Of a stretch of DNA of 64,000 bases, positions 31,139 to 42,471 are shown one piece after another. The position numbers and the translations under genes are program-made. Location: positions 9,912,616 through 9,976,615 of the forward strand of contig JASKMD010000026.1 in the NCBI GenBank assembly GCA_030144725.1, given 5' to 3'. Numbering within the stretch: position 1 is the first letter of the stretch; each line of letters begins with the position of its first letter. Origin of the DNA: Haematococcus lacustris (Eukaryota; Chlorophyta; Chlorophyceae; Chlamydomonadales; Haematococcaceae). The notes beneath the pieces were generated by a model that saw only the letters and a program-made list of their open reading frames with translations, searched no databases and was not told the origin of the DNA.

Positions 31139-34100
31139 CTAAAGACCAGCCTTTGCGGCTGCCATCGCTGAGCTGGCCGCTGCTGCGATGGCAGCATCGT
31201 TGGCATTAGGCAAGTAGTAATACTTCCCGTTCGCTGCCTTTGCAATCTCTTCTGCAAACCCGGTTGACACGAACTTGTTCTCGGTGTCAATGACCAACAG
31301 CTGCAACCCTGCTGCATATACCTTCTTCGCCATGTCTCGCACCTCATCCTGCGATAGCATTAATGGGTGTGGCATGGTTTGGCATAGTGTGGTGTAAGGA
31401 GTATATCCCGCAGCCAGTAGCCAGGCTGTGTGCTCTGTGTACTCACTTTGAGCTGCTCAGCGCCAGGCTTCTTTGCGTCCGGTCCAATGCAATCAGGGTC
31501 CTCATTAGACCTGCCCAGGCTGATGTTGGCGCGGCCATCAGTGATGAGCACCACCATAACCCGCCCCACATCCCCACCTGACTGGGCCTGCATGAGGAGG
31601 TAGCAGACAGCAACCCAAGCTTGTTAACAACCGGGTAGGTGGGTGGCCATGGCAGGCCGACTGGCCAGCCGTCCTGCCAGCACTTAGGACAATTGCTGAG
31701 CAGGCATGCAAAGTGCATGGCAGCCACTGAGGAACGAGCACTGCACTCAGTAGCCGGAGGCAGGCTGTCGCCTCAATAGGCTCAATGTCACACAATTGAC
31801 CCACCACAAACAAGGCACCCAGGCAGCAGCATCAGGGAGGTGTCTTGTCTGCCATGCTGGGTCAGGAGCCCGGCCCTGGCCCCACCCCATGTCACCCCTA
31901 CCCAGCGGCTTACCTGGATACCCAGGCGCGCAGCGGTAGACAGGCCATGTGCCAGCGGTGAGCCTCCACCACAGGGCAGCTGGTCTAGCCGCTTGCGCGC
32001 CATTGCGATTGACTTTGACGGTGGCAGCAGCACCTCAGCCTTCTCCCCGTAGAAGGGAATGAGGCAAACCTAGGGATGGGCAGCTCACCATATCCACTTA
32101 CGCCAACGGGAGCAGCCGGGCAGCAGTGGACAGCAGCGGGGACATGCGCTGTCATCACCCACGCTGTGCGCTGTCCCTAACTCCACCCTCCCCGCCCATA
32201 ACTTTCCCTACTTGCTTGCTTTCTTGCTTGCTGACTTGCTTACCTGGTCACGTGATGTATAAGACTCTGCCAGGAGTCGCATGCATGCGCCCTTGGCCGC
32301 GCTCATGCGATTCAGGGCCATGCTGCCGCTGGCATCCACCACAAACATGACCAGGGCGCCGGCTTTGCGGGCCAGCTTCTTTGAGCGCATGTCCCCCTTC
32401 TCAACATACACCCTCCGGGGCACCTTGCCATCCGACACTGCTTGGTTGCGCCGCAGCTGCAGGGGTGGGGGGGGGGCAGCAGCAGGGGAGAGGCAGCAGC
32501 GGTTAAGGTACAGCAGCGTGGCAAAACAGCGAGGCTGAAGGGGGCAGAAGAAATGTAAATGGTCCCAGCCGCCGCCGCAGCAGCGCGCCGCCGCAGCAGC
32601 GGCAAGCAGGGCCAGCCATGGTGCATGGTGTAGTGCAGGCCAGCTGACTTGGCCGCCGCCAGTCCACCCAGGACGTTCACGGCTCAGCCCCATTGGCGCC
32701 GTGCCTTACAAACAAGGCATGAGGGTGCGCCACCTCGCTGCTATCCCCTGATGAGAGGCAGCTGACCGGCGGGCCTGTTGACCTCCCTGCTTCCCGCCCC
32801 TCACCTCCCGCCCCCAGACCTACGCCTCCAAGGGCCCCCCAGCCCCCAGCCTCCCAGCCTCCCCCCAGGCCCCCTCGCGCCCCCAGCCCTAGCCGCTCAC
32901 CCGCTGGTAGGGTGCAGCCGCCCTCAGTGTGGCGTCCACTGCCAAGCGGCGCACGTCACCCTTAGGGATCATGGGCTTGATGTATCGGCCACGGTCGTCG
33001 GAGAAGATGAGGGTTTTGGCACGCCCTGACCGGCCCTGCGCCCGCTGCTGCATCTGTGCAAACATGAGGATGCGCGGGTCAAGGATCACTCCCTCACTCT
33101 CAAACATGAACTCTTGGGGGATCTCTGGCTGCTCCTCCTCCTTGTTCTCCTCCTCCTTCTCCTCCTTCTCCTCCTCCTCCTCCTTCTCCTCCTCTTCCTG
33201 AAGTCAAGCCAGGTCGGGTCGGGTCAGGTCGGGTCGGGTCGGGTCGGGTCGGGTCGGGTCGGGTCAGGTCAGGTCAGGTCAGGTCAGGTCAGGTCAGGTC
33301 AGGTCAGGTCAGGTCAGGTCAGGTCAGGTCAGGTCAGGTCAGGTCAGGTCAGGTCAGGTCAGGTCAGGTCAGGTCAGGTCAGGTCAGGTCAGGTCAGGTC
33401 AGGTCAGGTCAGGTCAGGTCAGGTCAGGTCAGGTCAGGTCAGGTCAGGTCAGTCGGGGCCTTTTCAAGTCATTGATGGCAAAGCCCCATTCAACTCTACC
33501 ATCCTGCTGCCACCCTCTCCGTATACAGCCCCAAGGTAGCAGCCAGTGCGAAGTAGGCAGCAAGGGAAGAGACTCCCTTCTCCCTAGAACTCTGCCCCTT
33601 CACCCACACCCCTCATTGCCAACTAACTAACCACCTCCATTCTGCCTTTCCAACCCCTCCCCCCTCCCCCAACACGGGTCTAGAATTGCCTGCTGACGGG
33701 CCCCACCTGCTGCTGGTCTTGAGGGGGGGGAGGGGGTGGGGGGGGAGGCGGGGGGGGGCGGCGGCTGCTCATCCTCTGGCGGCTGATCCTTCAGGGTGCA
33801 GCGTGGCAGGATGACCAGCCGCACCGCCTGCTTCAGGTCGTCCTTGTTCACCTTCTCCCTCCCCTCCAGGGCAGCACTGGCCATGGCCGCCTGACAAGGG
33901 GTGGGGGGGCAGGGCAGTGATGGGGGGTGCGGGGGTGGGGGGTGGGTGGGGTGTCAGTGCGATGCAGGCAGATGCATCCTGGTACTGATCCATACGTAGC
34001 CTATGCTGGCCTTGCCTGTGGGGTTGGTGGCAGGGGCTGTGCAGGCAGATGTGTCAGCGGCATCAGCTGCATGCCAATGTGGATTCTGATACTGATTTCT

Positions 34101-37100
34101 ACATCTTTTTTGGCAGAGTGGCAATGTCGACTACACTGTCCATTCCTCCAGGCTCCTCCATCACAACAAGTCCAGAAACTGCCTTCCATGCATTGGCTGC
34201 ACTGGCTGCCATTGTAACCTCCCTGCTTTACCCCAACCCCAGCAGGCAGCAAGATCTGGACAGCCCGCCTTGCCTCACCCCCTCTCACTAGGGGTAGAGC
34301 ATGCCACCGGCCGTACCGTACCTTACCTCGCCTCACCTCGCCTGACCTCCTGACCGCTAGTGTCACAGCATGCTGCCAGCATCGCCCTGCTGCCCTTGTG
34401 CTGCGCTTTAACACCGCACCTGGGAGCCCTGCCAGCTTCCCCTCCCCTCTCCAGCCCCACCTTGACGGCGTACAGCTCTGCCCGGTGTCCCATGACCCCG
34501 CCCCGCCTGGCCTCCTCCACCAGGTAGGCCACCTGCTCTGGCGCCACCACCACCTCCTTCAGGTACTCACGCGCAAGGATGACCTGGGGTCCAGGGCAAC
34601 AGAGGTTTGAGGGAAGGAGGGGAGGAGAGGGAAGGAGGGAAGGAGGGGAGGAAGAGAGGTGGAGAGGGGAGGAGGGGAGGAGGGGAGGTGGAGTGGAGAT
34701 GTGGAGAGGGGAGGAGAAGAGGTGGAGAGGGAAGGAGGAGAGGTGGAGAGGTGGAGAGGGAAGGAGGGGAGGAGGAGAGGTGGGGAGGGGAGGAGGGGAG
34801 GAGGAGAGGTGGGGAGGGAAGGAGGGGAGGAGAGGGGAGGGGAGGAGTGTAGGCCTAAGCCTACCTGGGCCCACCCCTAGGAGCCTCCCGCCCCCCTGCT
34901 CACCGACGTCCTGAGTGCATCTGTGAGCTCGCTGGTCTCCTGCAGCACCAGCTGCCCCTGGTCCTGGAAGCGCATGGCGGCGTCAATTGCCTCCACGCGC
35001 TCAGTGAAGGTGTCGGGCACATCCGCAGACAGGGTGATGGCGATGCGGTCCAGCAGGTGCTCCCGCAGCGGCCCCTCCTCAGGGTTGTAGGTGGCAATCA
35101 GCAGAGGCTTGCACCTGGAGCGGGTGGGAGGGGCGAGGGAGCAGCAGGGGGAGCAAGTAGGGGGGAGGCCAGTCAGGGTTGAAAGGGGAGGGGAGCCAAG
35201 GGGGAGGCAGCTGCACAGAGGGTGGGGCAGGACCAGGACCAGCAGCCCCCAGCGCACTCAACCTCCCTACTACCCCTTGGCTCTGGCATATTGCTCAGTT
35301 CCACTTTCACACTGCCACTACATCACAGCACTGCCCCTGCTTTTAACCCCTGCCGGTGCCCCTGCTTTCCCCCCTGGCCCCTGACCCTGCCTCCCACCCC
35401 TGCCCCGGTCCCCCACCTGCCCCGCCCTTGGCCTTACCCTTCTTGGCCCTGCCCCTGGCCCCTGGGACCACTCACGGGTGGCTGATGCTGATGCCTTCCC
35501 GCTCCACCACGTTGACCCCATCCGATAGGATGGACAGCAGCAGGTTGGCAATGCCATCATCCAGCAGATTGATCTCGTCAACGTACAGGATGCCACGGTG
35601 CGCTTCTGCCAACAGGCCGGGCTGGAACACAGTCTTGCCCTCCTGCACGCCGCCAAGGGGGCCAGCGGCCCTGACCAGCAGCCTTCAAGACACGGGCCAA
35701 TGCTGACTCTAACCCCTGGCCCTGACCCAGGATGAACCGCTCAATGCATTGAGCAGGACCTTGGCCCTGCCCCTCCTCCTGCTCTTGGTCATCACACCCT
35801 CGCCTCCCGTCTCCTCCCCTAGCCCAAGGCTCATCGCTACCCATGACAGAGGTGTCACGAGCCCACGCTGCCCCTGACCCCTGGCCCTACCCCAGGGGCA
35901 ACAAGGAGGACCTAGTCAGAAGGTATCTGGTATCTGCCCATTTGTCTGTTTTGTGCTTCACCACGCTGCTGGACTTCTCCACTGTTGACTGCCTGCAACA
36001 TTTGAACCATCAGCAGCGGACACCAGCACTGCAGCACGCACACACTGCCCCTGGGGCCCTGCCCCGGGCCATCTGGGCCTAGCCCCCTGCCCCCTAGCCC
36101 TGCTCCGCACCTTCATGGAGGCCTCAATGTCCACCGTGCCCACCAGCCTGTCCTCAGTGACGCCCAGGGGGATCTGCACAAAGGGCGCATCGCGCAGCCT
36201 GCGAGGCACCTCCCCACCGCTCACAGCCAGCTTGGCGGCCAGACCATCCTGCAGGCAACAGGCAGGGCAGGGCAGGCCACCTGATGGCAGGAGGGGGGAG
36301 GTTGGGGGGGAGATTGGAGGGGAGGTTGTCCCATTTGCTGTGATCCAGGCCAGAGGCCCTTGACGGCAGGTGGCTGGGTGGCTCAACTTGGCCCTGACCT
36401 GCTCTGACTGAACTCCACATCAGGGATGGGAACGGGGATGGGGATGGGGATGGGGGGCATGAGGGCCCGATGGCCTTGGGTGACCTTGAGGTGCATCCAC
36501 ATCAGGGCGGAGGGTGATGGGCCAAGGGAGTGCAGGGGCGCTTGGCTAGGCTTGCATAAGTTGGGACAGAGAAGGAGCAGGCAAATCTGGCCGCCCGCCC
36601 ACCCGCCTGGTGGTTCAGGGGCGCTTGGCTAGGGTTGGTTTGATTGGGACAGAGAGAGAGCAGGCGCTGTGATGCATGATGCCAGCACTGCTGGTGACAG
36701 TCTGTGCTGTGTTGGTGGCAGCTGGCGGTGCTACATGTCAGTGTGGTGGTGGCAGAGGCCAGGGTAGGGGCACGGAGCGCACCCTATGTTGACAGACCCA
36801 GCCAAGCCAGCCACATCCATAGAGCTTTCATGGGCATGGTGTGTATGTAGGGGCTGTGTCTACTGCTGCTGCGAAGGGCCCCTGCCCGCCCTGCTCCCCG
36901 GCCTTATGGGACCCCCTGGTCCAGGCATACGCCCGTGGCCCCTTGCCAGCCAGCACCCAGGGATGAGGGGGGTTTGCCCCTGGCCAGCCAGCACCCCCAT
37001 TGTGGTCAAGGCTCATGTCAGCCAGGCTGCTGCCTGTGGTTCAGCCTCACTACTGCCAGATCTGGTGCTGCCTATAGAGCTGATGCTAGGGGAGGTGCTG

Positions 37101-38157
37101 CATCAGGGGCCAGGGCTGTACACCTGCTGCAGAGCAGGGCACTACGCCCTCAGCCTGCACCCTATGTTCCGCCTGCCTCCTACACCTTGCTATGTTGTCC
37201 CAGCGGACGATGCCGGCAGTGTCAGCAGCCTGCCAGTCACCGCTGGTGATAAAATGCAGGTGGCTAGACTGGCTTCAAGCTGCATGCTAGATGTGAGCCT
37301 TGCTCGTCTTGCTGGTGTTGAACTTGACAGTGCCAGACCTAGCCGTGTCAGGCACAGCAACTTCAGGCGGGGCTGCACCAGCTGTGCTGGCTGGGGCCAC
37401 TGGCTGTGGCCCACTGCTCTCACTGCTACAGCTGGACCTGCAGTGGGGCATGTCTGCTGAACACCCAGCAGCTCTCCCATGCCATCCTTCCACAACTGCA
37501 CATGCTGCTACGGTGTTGCTGCACTGCTATGCTACGACTCATTCATCTCCCGCCGTCCTGGAGCTTGGGGACGGAGATGGGTTGGGCTGATGGAGGGACA
37601 TGTGGCTAAACTCAGGTGACAGAAGCGTACCTCCCAAGACCTGGGGTCGTCCGGGTCTGCATTGCAGAAGCTGCCGTCCACCACCTCAATGGGAGGCATC
37701 AAGCCTGCAAGTCCTCTAGCCATGACGGACTTTGCTGTGCCGCGGCGACCAGCAATGGCGATGCCACCTAGCTTGGTGTCCACAGCACCCAGCAGCAGCG
37801 CCTGCTTAATCAGGTCCTGCCCCACGATGGCAGCCAGCGGGATGGTGCGAGACATCCGTCCGCCTCGGTCCGAATCATATCCTTTGGCATCCGCTGCTGC
37901 GGCCTTCATCTCTGCAATGAGGACGAGCGGACATCAGTGCACGCCGAAAAGTGCACGGCGTCCAGGGCAAGGCGCAACACACCCCGCATTTCAGCCGTAC
38001 TGAGGGCAGCCATCTCCGCAACCGCACTGACAAACAGCCGAGACTGCCGCTGGGGCCGAGCAATCCTTGTGTTGCTGCCAGAGAACGCATAGCTACAGGT
38101 CCTTCGACTGCTCCGCAAGCCGGGCGCACTAGGACACTCAAGACCCGTTAAAAACAT
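31139..38157 (-). CDS. CHLD: Magnesium-chelatase subunit D (left copy)
   Basis: ChlD is the AAA+/VWA subunit that works with ChlI and ChlH to insert Mg2+ into protoporphyrin IX in the plastid. Exons: 37631-37909, 36111-36248, 35476-35642, 34904-35114, 34461-34583, 33707-33890, 32901-33197, 32244-32456, 31914-32069, 31447-31587 and 31139-31348. Motifs in order: PLAAIVGQD, the P-loop [43 protein letters not shown], the [13 protein letters not shown]alker [21 protein letters not shown], a Pro-rich then Glu/Lys-rich acidic linker, and a VWA domain with [12 protein letters not shown] (MIDAS) and [11 protein letters not shown]. About 705 aa excluding the transit peptide. A presequence-like ORF (37906-38157, [13 protein letters not shown]...) is in another frame, so the 5' join is unresolved. 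In this copy exon 6 has one extra G and is 184 bp, which breaks the frame. Confidence 0.95.
33211..33450 (+). repeat. GGTC(A/G) pentamer satellite in a CHLD intron (left copy)
   Basis: Forty-eight 5-bp units: about nine (A/G)GGTC-type variants, then a pure AGGTC array. It lies just upstream of the acceptor of the exon coding the acidic linker, so the CHLD pre-mRNA carries (GACCT)n close to a splice site. Confidence 0.97.
34609..34848 (+). repeat. 240-bp purine-only tract in a CHLD intron (left copy)
   Basis: It is almost entirely G and A (GGAGGGGAGGAGAGGTGGAG words, with occasional T) inside the intron 34584-34903. Such polypurine, partly mirror-symmetric tracts can form triplex (H-) DNA. 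Every ORF across it is an artefact. Confidence 0.92.
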
Positions 38158-38531
38158 CTCTTCACCCAGTTACGGGAGGCCTCAAGTGGTCGGCACAAGA
38201 CACGGTGTTTAAGGCACAAGTCACGAAGATTTTCTCACCCCAGATTTGGCTCCATATGTGCCATGTGCACTGGTGGTCCAACATTCGTCACGCGACTTGT
38301 GCCTGTTGCCTGCAGCTTGTTACTGCCTCATTACCGCTTTTACTTGTCATGTCTATCCTGGCTGCATTGAGCTCCCTGGTTGCCCTTGGCAGGCCACTTG
38401 ACCCGTCCCATCAATTGACATTGAAAACTGACAATTGACAATTGACGTTGGCATTGACAACAAGCATTGACGATTGACATCCACAGAGACGTGAACGGTC
38501 CCCTTTGCAGAAACAACTGCCCTGTCCGACA
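38158..38531. other. CHLD upstream region with ATTGAC cluster
   Basis: This is the presumed CHLD promoter side. Between 38,409 and 38,478 the word (A)ATTGAC(A/G) or a close variant occurs about eight times with irregular 8-12-bp spacing. No TATA box was found. Confidence 0.5.
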
Positions 38532-38627
38532 TGGAACATGGTGTTGCCTGTGGGTAATCTTACTCAAAGTTGGATTGCAGTTCTGCAATCCAATTTTAGC
38601 TTCACCAGTCGCACCCTTGGTGACTAC
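38532..38627 (-). repeat. Diverged dispersed-repeat copy with an 11-bp hairpin
   Basis: It shares TGTGGGTAATCTTACTCA and GTCGCACCCTTGGTGACTAC with the family. Between them, in place of the short hairpin, is TTGGATTGCAG-TT-CTGCAATCCAA (38570-38593), a perfect 11-bp stem. Confidence 0.8.
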
Positions 38628-38643
38628 ATATCCGACACTGGAG

Positions 38644-38833
38644 GCATGTACCCTACCAGTTCAACAAAACTCATTCAACAAGGAACAGCATGTTGGACTG
38701 TGGGTAACCTCACTCAGCTACTACAAACATGTTGTAGCATCCTCGGTCGCACCCTTGATGACTGCAAACCCCACTCAGGTGGCACTTTCTCAACAGACCA
38801 CTGGGCACCTCATCAAAACCAACAGCTTAACGC
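38644..38833 (-). repeat. Dispersed Fanzor-end repeat after copy C
   Basis: It starts GCATGTACCCTACCAGTTCA and contains the hairpin CTACAA-ACATG-TTGTAG (38721-38737), GGTCGCACCCTTGATGACTG and the CTCATCAAAAC end. Its far end overlaps the 3' end of the minus-strand coding remnant. Confidence 0.9.
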
Positions 38834-39622
38834 TTTGTAAGGCTGACAGCCTGTGTGAAACTACTAGGCCCAATGCATTGTTGCGGGCCCGGCCAACAAT
38901 ACCTCGCCGGTACTCTGCAGCCCGGTGCAACCACTGTCTGCCCTTGGGCAGCCGGTCATTGACCAGCTTGTAGCGCTGCTGGTACTCCTCGCCAATGGCA
39001 GGCAGAGCCTCAAGGTCATCCCATTGGCACAGCTCTATGGGGCGCTGCATGCTCTCCCCAATGCGCTGCAAGTTCAGGCACCCGTTGGTGTCCCGGTCCA
39101 GCCACCTGCCCCCTGGGGGGGCCTGGGTCGTTGCTCTGGGCCAGGTGCTGCAGGGAGGGGGGGGGCCTGGGCTGGGGGAGGGGGAGGGGGGGCCTGGGCT
39201 GGGGGAGGGGGGGGGGGGCTGGGCTGGGGGAGGGGCAGGGGGGTCCTGGGTTGGGGGATAGGGGGGCCCGGGGCACTACCACTGGCGCCTGCAGACACGG
39301 GAAGGCACAACACACGCATGGCAGGATTTGATGCACGGAGTCGCAATGTCGCGTGGTGCACACTGTGTCGCGTCGTCAGTTAGCTTCGGGGGGGTGGTAT
39401 ACCCTTCCGTCAAGCTCTGCGGCGTACCGGCTGTACTCTGCGCGGGGGAGACGGGGCGCTTTCGTTTCCCCCTCGGGGGCATCTCAGGGATTTAGTTACA
39501 TTATCCAAGCGGAGTGGCTGTGTTTGGGTGTGCATCAGGTCGCCATGTAACCGGAGTGCCGGCAACCGGAGTGCAGCGGAAGTGGGGTCCATTACACATA
39601 TATGACATGGTGTTGTCCCCAC
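38790..39622 (-). pseudogene. TnpB/Fanzor-like C-terminal remnant, copy C (left copy)
   Basis: The minus strand reads a basic block (GKRKRPVSPAQSTAGTPQSL), IATPCIKSCHACVVPSR, a Pro-rich linker from a G run, then RWLDRDTNGCLNLQRIGES, LPAIGEEYQQRYKLVNDRLP and LHRAAEYRRGIVGRARNNA. It stops inside the repeat. DRDTNGCLNLQRI resembles RuvC-III of TnpB/Fanzor. No RuvC-I is present, so it is a 3' end only. A 12-G run breaks the frame here; in the right copy (11 G) a 190-aa ORF spans it. Confidence 0.5.
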
Positions 39623-39662
39623 AGTGGCTTCTCCTGCTCTACTGCTGGCAGGGGGGCAGCCT

Positions 39663-39850
39663 GCATGTACCCTACCAGTTCAACAAAACTTATTCAACAA
39701 GGAACAACATGTTGGACTGTGGGTAATCTCACTCAGCTACTACAAACATGTTGTAGCATCCTCGGTCGCACCCTTGATGACTGCAGCCCCCACATCGATG
39801 GCACTCTTTCCCACTAGACCACTGGGCACCTCATCAAAACTAACAGCTTC
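39663..39850 (-). repeat. Dispersed Fanzor-end repeat after copy D
   Basis: It has the same start (GCATGTACCCTACCAGTTCA) and the same hairpin (39740-39756) as the copy at 38.7 kb, then the TCATCAAAACTAACAGCTTC end. It is followed by a second, more decayed coding remnant. Confidence 0.9.
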
Positions 39851-39881
39851 ATGCTCTGTAAGGCTGACAGCCTGTGTGAAA

Positions 39882-40260
39882 CTACCAGGCCCAATGCATT
39901 GTTGCGGGCCCGGCCATCAATGCCCCGCCGGTACTCTGCAGCCCGGTGCAACCACTGGCTGCCCTTGGGCATCCGGTTCTTTCACCCACTTGTAGCCTTG
40001 CTGGTGCTCTTTGCCAAGGGGTTATACTATAACTTATAGAGCCTCCAGGTTTTCCCGCTGCCCGGCGCCAGGGGACGCTGCATCCTCTCCCCAATGCGCT
40101 GGAAGTGAAGGCATTTCCCGGTCCAGCCACCTGCCCCATGGTGTGGCCTGGGCTGAAAGCACTGGGCCTGGTGCAGTAGGCGGGGGCTGGGCAAGAGATA
40201 TGGGTGTACATGGGATTAGAGAGGACAACAACAGTACGGTATGGCTAGATCTAGAATGTT
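39882..40260 (-). pseudogene. TnpB/Fanzor-like C-terminal remnant, copy D, frameshifted
   Basis: At DNA level it matches the end of copy C (for example the stretch coding GRARNNA and the block near 40,060-40,130 behind the GQVAGPG / RWLDRE reading). Stops and frameshifts interrupt every frame. It is a second, older 3' end in tandem with copy C. Confidence 0.5.
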
Positions 40261-40591
40261 TTGTATATACAGGGGACTGTCCCCTGTGCAGGCAACTAGC
40301 CAGAGAGCCACCCAGCTAGCCCTTCAGAACCTCTTCAGAATCCCAGCTGCCTGCTGACGTGCCTGCTGACACCCCTTCTGTGTCATGCTTCTGTGTCATC
40401 CTCTCCTTGACTCAAGCAAAGGCATGCTATGCAGCTATCTGGCTACCAGCATACTCTTGGCAGAAGGTTCAAACCGGTTGGTCGTTGCAGGTCGCGTTGA
40501 CCCGCGTTGACCCATCGTCTTTCCCCCCTCCTCGGGGGGGCTCTACGACGACCATTAGTCGGTGGGGTGGTGCCTTAGGAACTAGAGACGT

Positions 40592-41971
40592 ATGACACTA
40601 CCAGGAAAGATGGACATCTACGGGGCAATGGTCATGAGCAAGGTTGGCGCGTTGCTGTGGAGTGGTTGGCGCACGGAAATGACATTGCCGATTCAGCAGC
40701 TTTGCAAAACCATATCAGACATTTTCAACAACACTTTGGAAGCTCAAGACAGGTAGTTTTCCTGGAGCATTTGGACTGATCTGCAGTGCAGTGTGCAGGA
40801 CATGTTTAGAGCACTTTTCTCAATAAGCAGAAGTAGCTCTCTCCTGGTGTTGCGTTCTGTTGTCTACAGCTCATATCTGGAGGCTGACAGCTTTGTGGCG
40901 GCTTCCACAGCAGACACTGACAACTTCATTGTGACTATCATTTGCAGTTGTGGCTACCCAGAAACTGAGGTGCACTGCTTGCTACGCAGCCACAGCTCTG
41001 TTGTCACTCTGCCTGCCACCCACTGTCAGCACTTTGTGATGCAATGTGGTCCTTCTGCCACAGGTCCTTCTTAAGGCACGAGAGTTGAGCCATGCCATCA
41101 AGCTTCTCTTTGGGATGCACATTGCCAGCCTAGGGCGACAACGAGCTGTGCAGCACTCAGCTGGCCAGCCAGACCTGCTGCTCATGCTTCAGGTGTGCCT
41201 AAATCAATCATCAACAGCTCACAGCCTGTCAAGAACAGTCGCAAAGTCAAGCAACCGATACGTGAGACTCAATACTCAACACAGCCCTCGTCAGCCCCTC
41301 GTTCCTCACTCGGGCCTCCATTTGGTTCGGCTACTAGGGACCACTCGGGACCACTCAGGATGATGTTGTGAGGCTGTGTGGAGTTACATTCCCGTGCACA
41401 TGGCATGGGCTGCCTTACCACCTACGACCACCATACCTTATGACCACTATCACCTGACCCCTGTGACAGGGCTGTAGTCTAGAGTTGGCATGACCTGCAT
41501 GCACTAATTGTAAGCTGATGACAGCTTAAGTAGGGGGGCACACACTATTGTGCCAGCCCAGAACACCAACACAGCTCCCTGGTGCCTCTTGCTCTTCCTA
41601 ATGCGCTGCATGGTCAACGCTGCATTGCAGTGCCGGTCCCCTGGCCATGTATGCGGCCTGCTCCAGCTGCTGTGACAGCAATGACAGTGCCAGCATCCCA
41701 TGCAGTATGAGCACCACCAGCATGGGCCTCAGGGGCGCCATGCGCGCCAGTGGCTGTGGCGTATCTCTTATGTGCTGCAGTGCAGACCTGGCAGCATCAG
41801 AGCTGCTGCACCAGAGAGTAGCCCCTCTTGCACACCTTGCCTTGCTGCCCCCTGCACACAGGAAAACCTGAAGCTGGCCGCCAAGGCAGGCGGTCTGGAA
41901 GGCAGGCGCGTGGCTGGCATGCAGCAATGGCTGGCTGCCAATGGCTCCCACGCCCGCCTGCATGAGTACCT
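40592..41971 (+). CDS. Unknown protein, first exons (left copy, cut by the N gap)
   Basis: Exons 40592-40752, 40792-40969, 41064-41192 and 41862 onward join in phase and run into the gap at 41,972. They are identical to the start of the gene at 57,692. See that entry. Confidence 0.55.
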
Positions 41972-42471
41972 NNNNNNNNNNNNNNNNNNNNNNNNNNNNN
42001 NNNNNNNNNNNNNNNNNNNNNNNNNNNNNNNNNNNNNNNNNNNNNNNNNNNNNNNNNNNNNNNNNNNNNNNNNNNNNNNNNNNNNNNNNNNNNNNNNNNN
42101 NNNNNNNNNNNNNNNNNNNNNNNNNNNNNNNNNNNNNNNNNNNNNNNNNNNNNNNNNNNNNNNNNNNNNNNNNNNNNNNNNNNNNNNNNNNNNNNNNNNN
42201 NNNNNNNNNNNNNNNNNNNNNNNNNNNNNNNNNNNNNNNNNNNNNNNNNNNNNNNNNNNNNNNNNNNNNNNNNNNNNNNNNNNNNNNNNNNNNNNNNNNN
42301 NNNNNNNNNNNNNNNNNNNNNNNNNNNNNNNNNNNNNNNNNNNNNNNNNNNNNNNNNNNNNNNNNNNNNNNNNNNNNNNNNNNNNNNNNNNNNNNNNNNN
42401 NNNNNNNNNNNNNNNNNNNNNNNNNNNNNNNNNNNNNNNNNNNNNNNNNNNNNNNNNNNNNNNNNNNNNNN
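41972..42471. other. Assembly gap of 500 N
   Basis: Exactly 500 N, a conventional scaffold spacer. The sequences on both sides occur elsewhere in the window: the left edge matches up to 59,071 and the right edge matches from 25,370. Confidence 0.99.

Larger units (their letters stand above)
25370..41971 (+). repeat. Left copy of a 16.6-kb duplicated block
   Basis: It is the same as 42,472-59,071 apart from two one-base G-run differences: 9 versus 8 G near 33.75 kb, and 12 versus 11 G near 39.21 kb. The block ends exactly at the N gap. See the finding on false duplication. Confidence 0.95.

Noticed and set aside
33211..33450. CRISPR-like array
   Set aside because: It is a 5-bp satellite without spacers, in a nuclear eukaryotic intron.
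34323..34914. Glu/Gly/Arg-rich and Pro/Ser-rich ORFs of 70-180 codons
   Set aside because: They are artefacts of the polypurine tract in a CHLD intron. Only 34461-34583 is a real exon there.
36786..37460. 224-codon plus-strand ORF opposite CHLD ([11 protein letters not shown]...)
   Set aside because: It lies in the long CHLD intron 36249-37630, with no conserved blocks or domain signature. A chance ORF in GC-rich DNA is likely, though it is long enough to check by RNA-seq.
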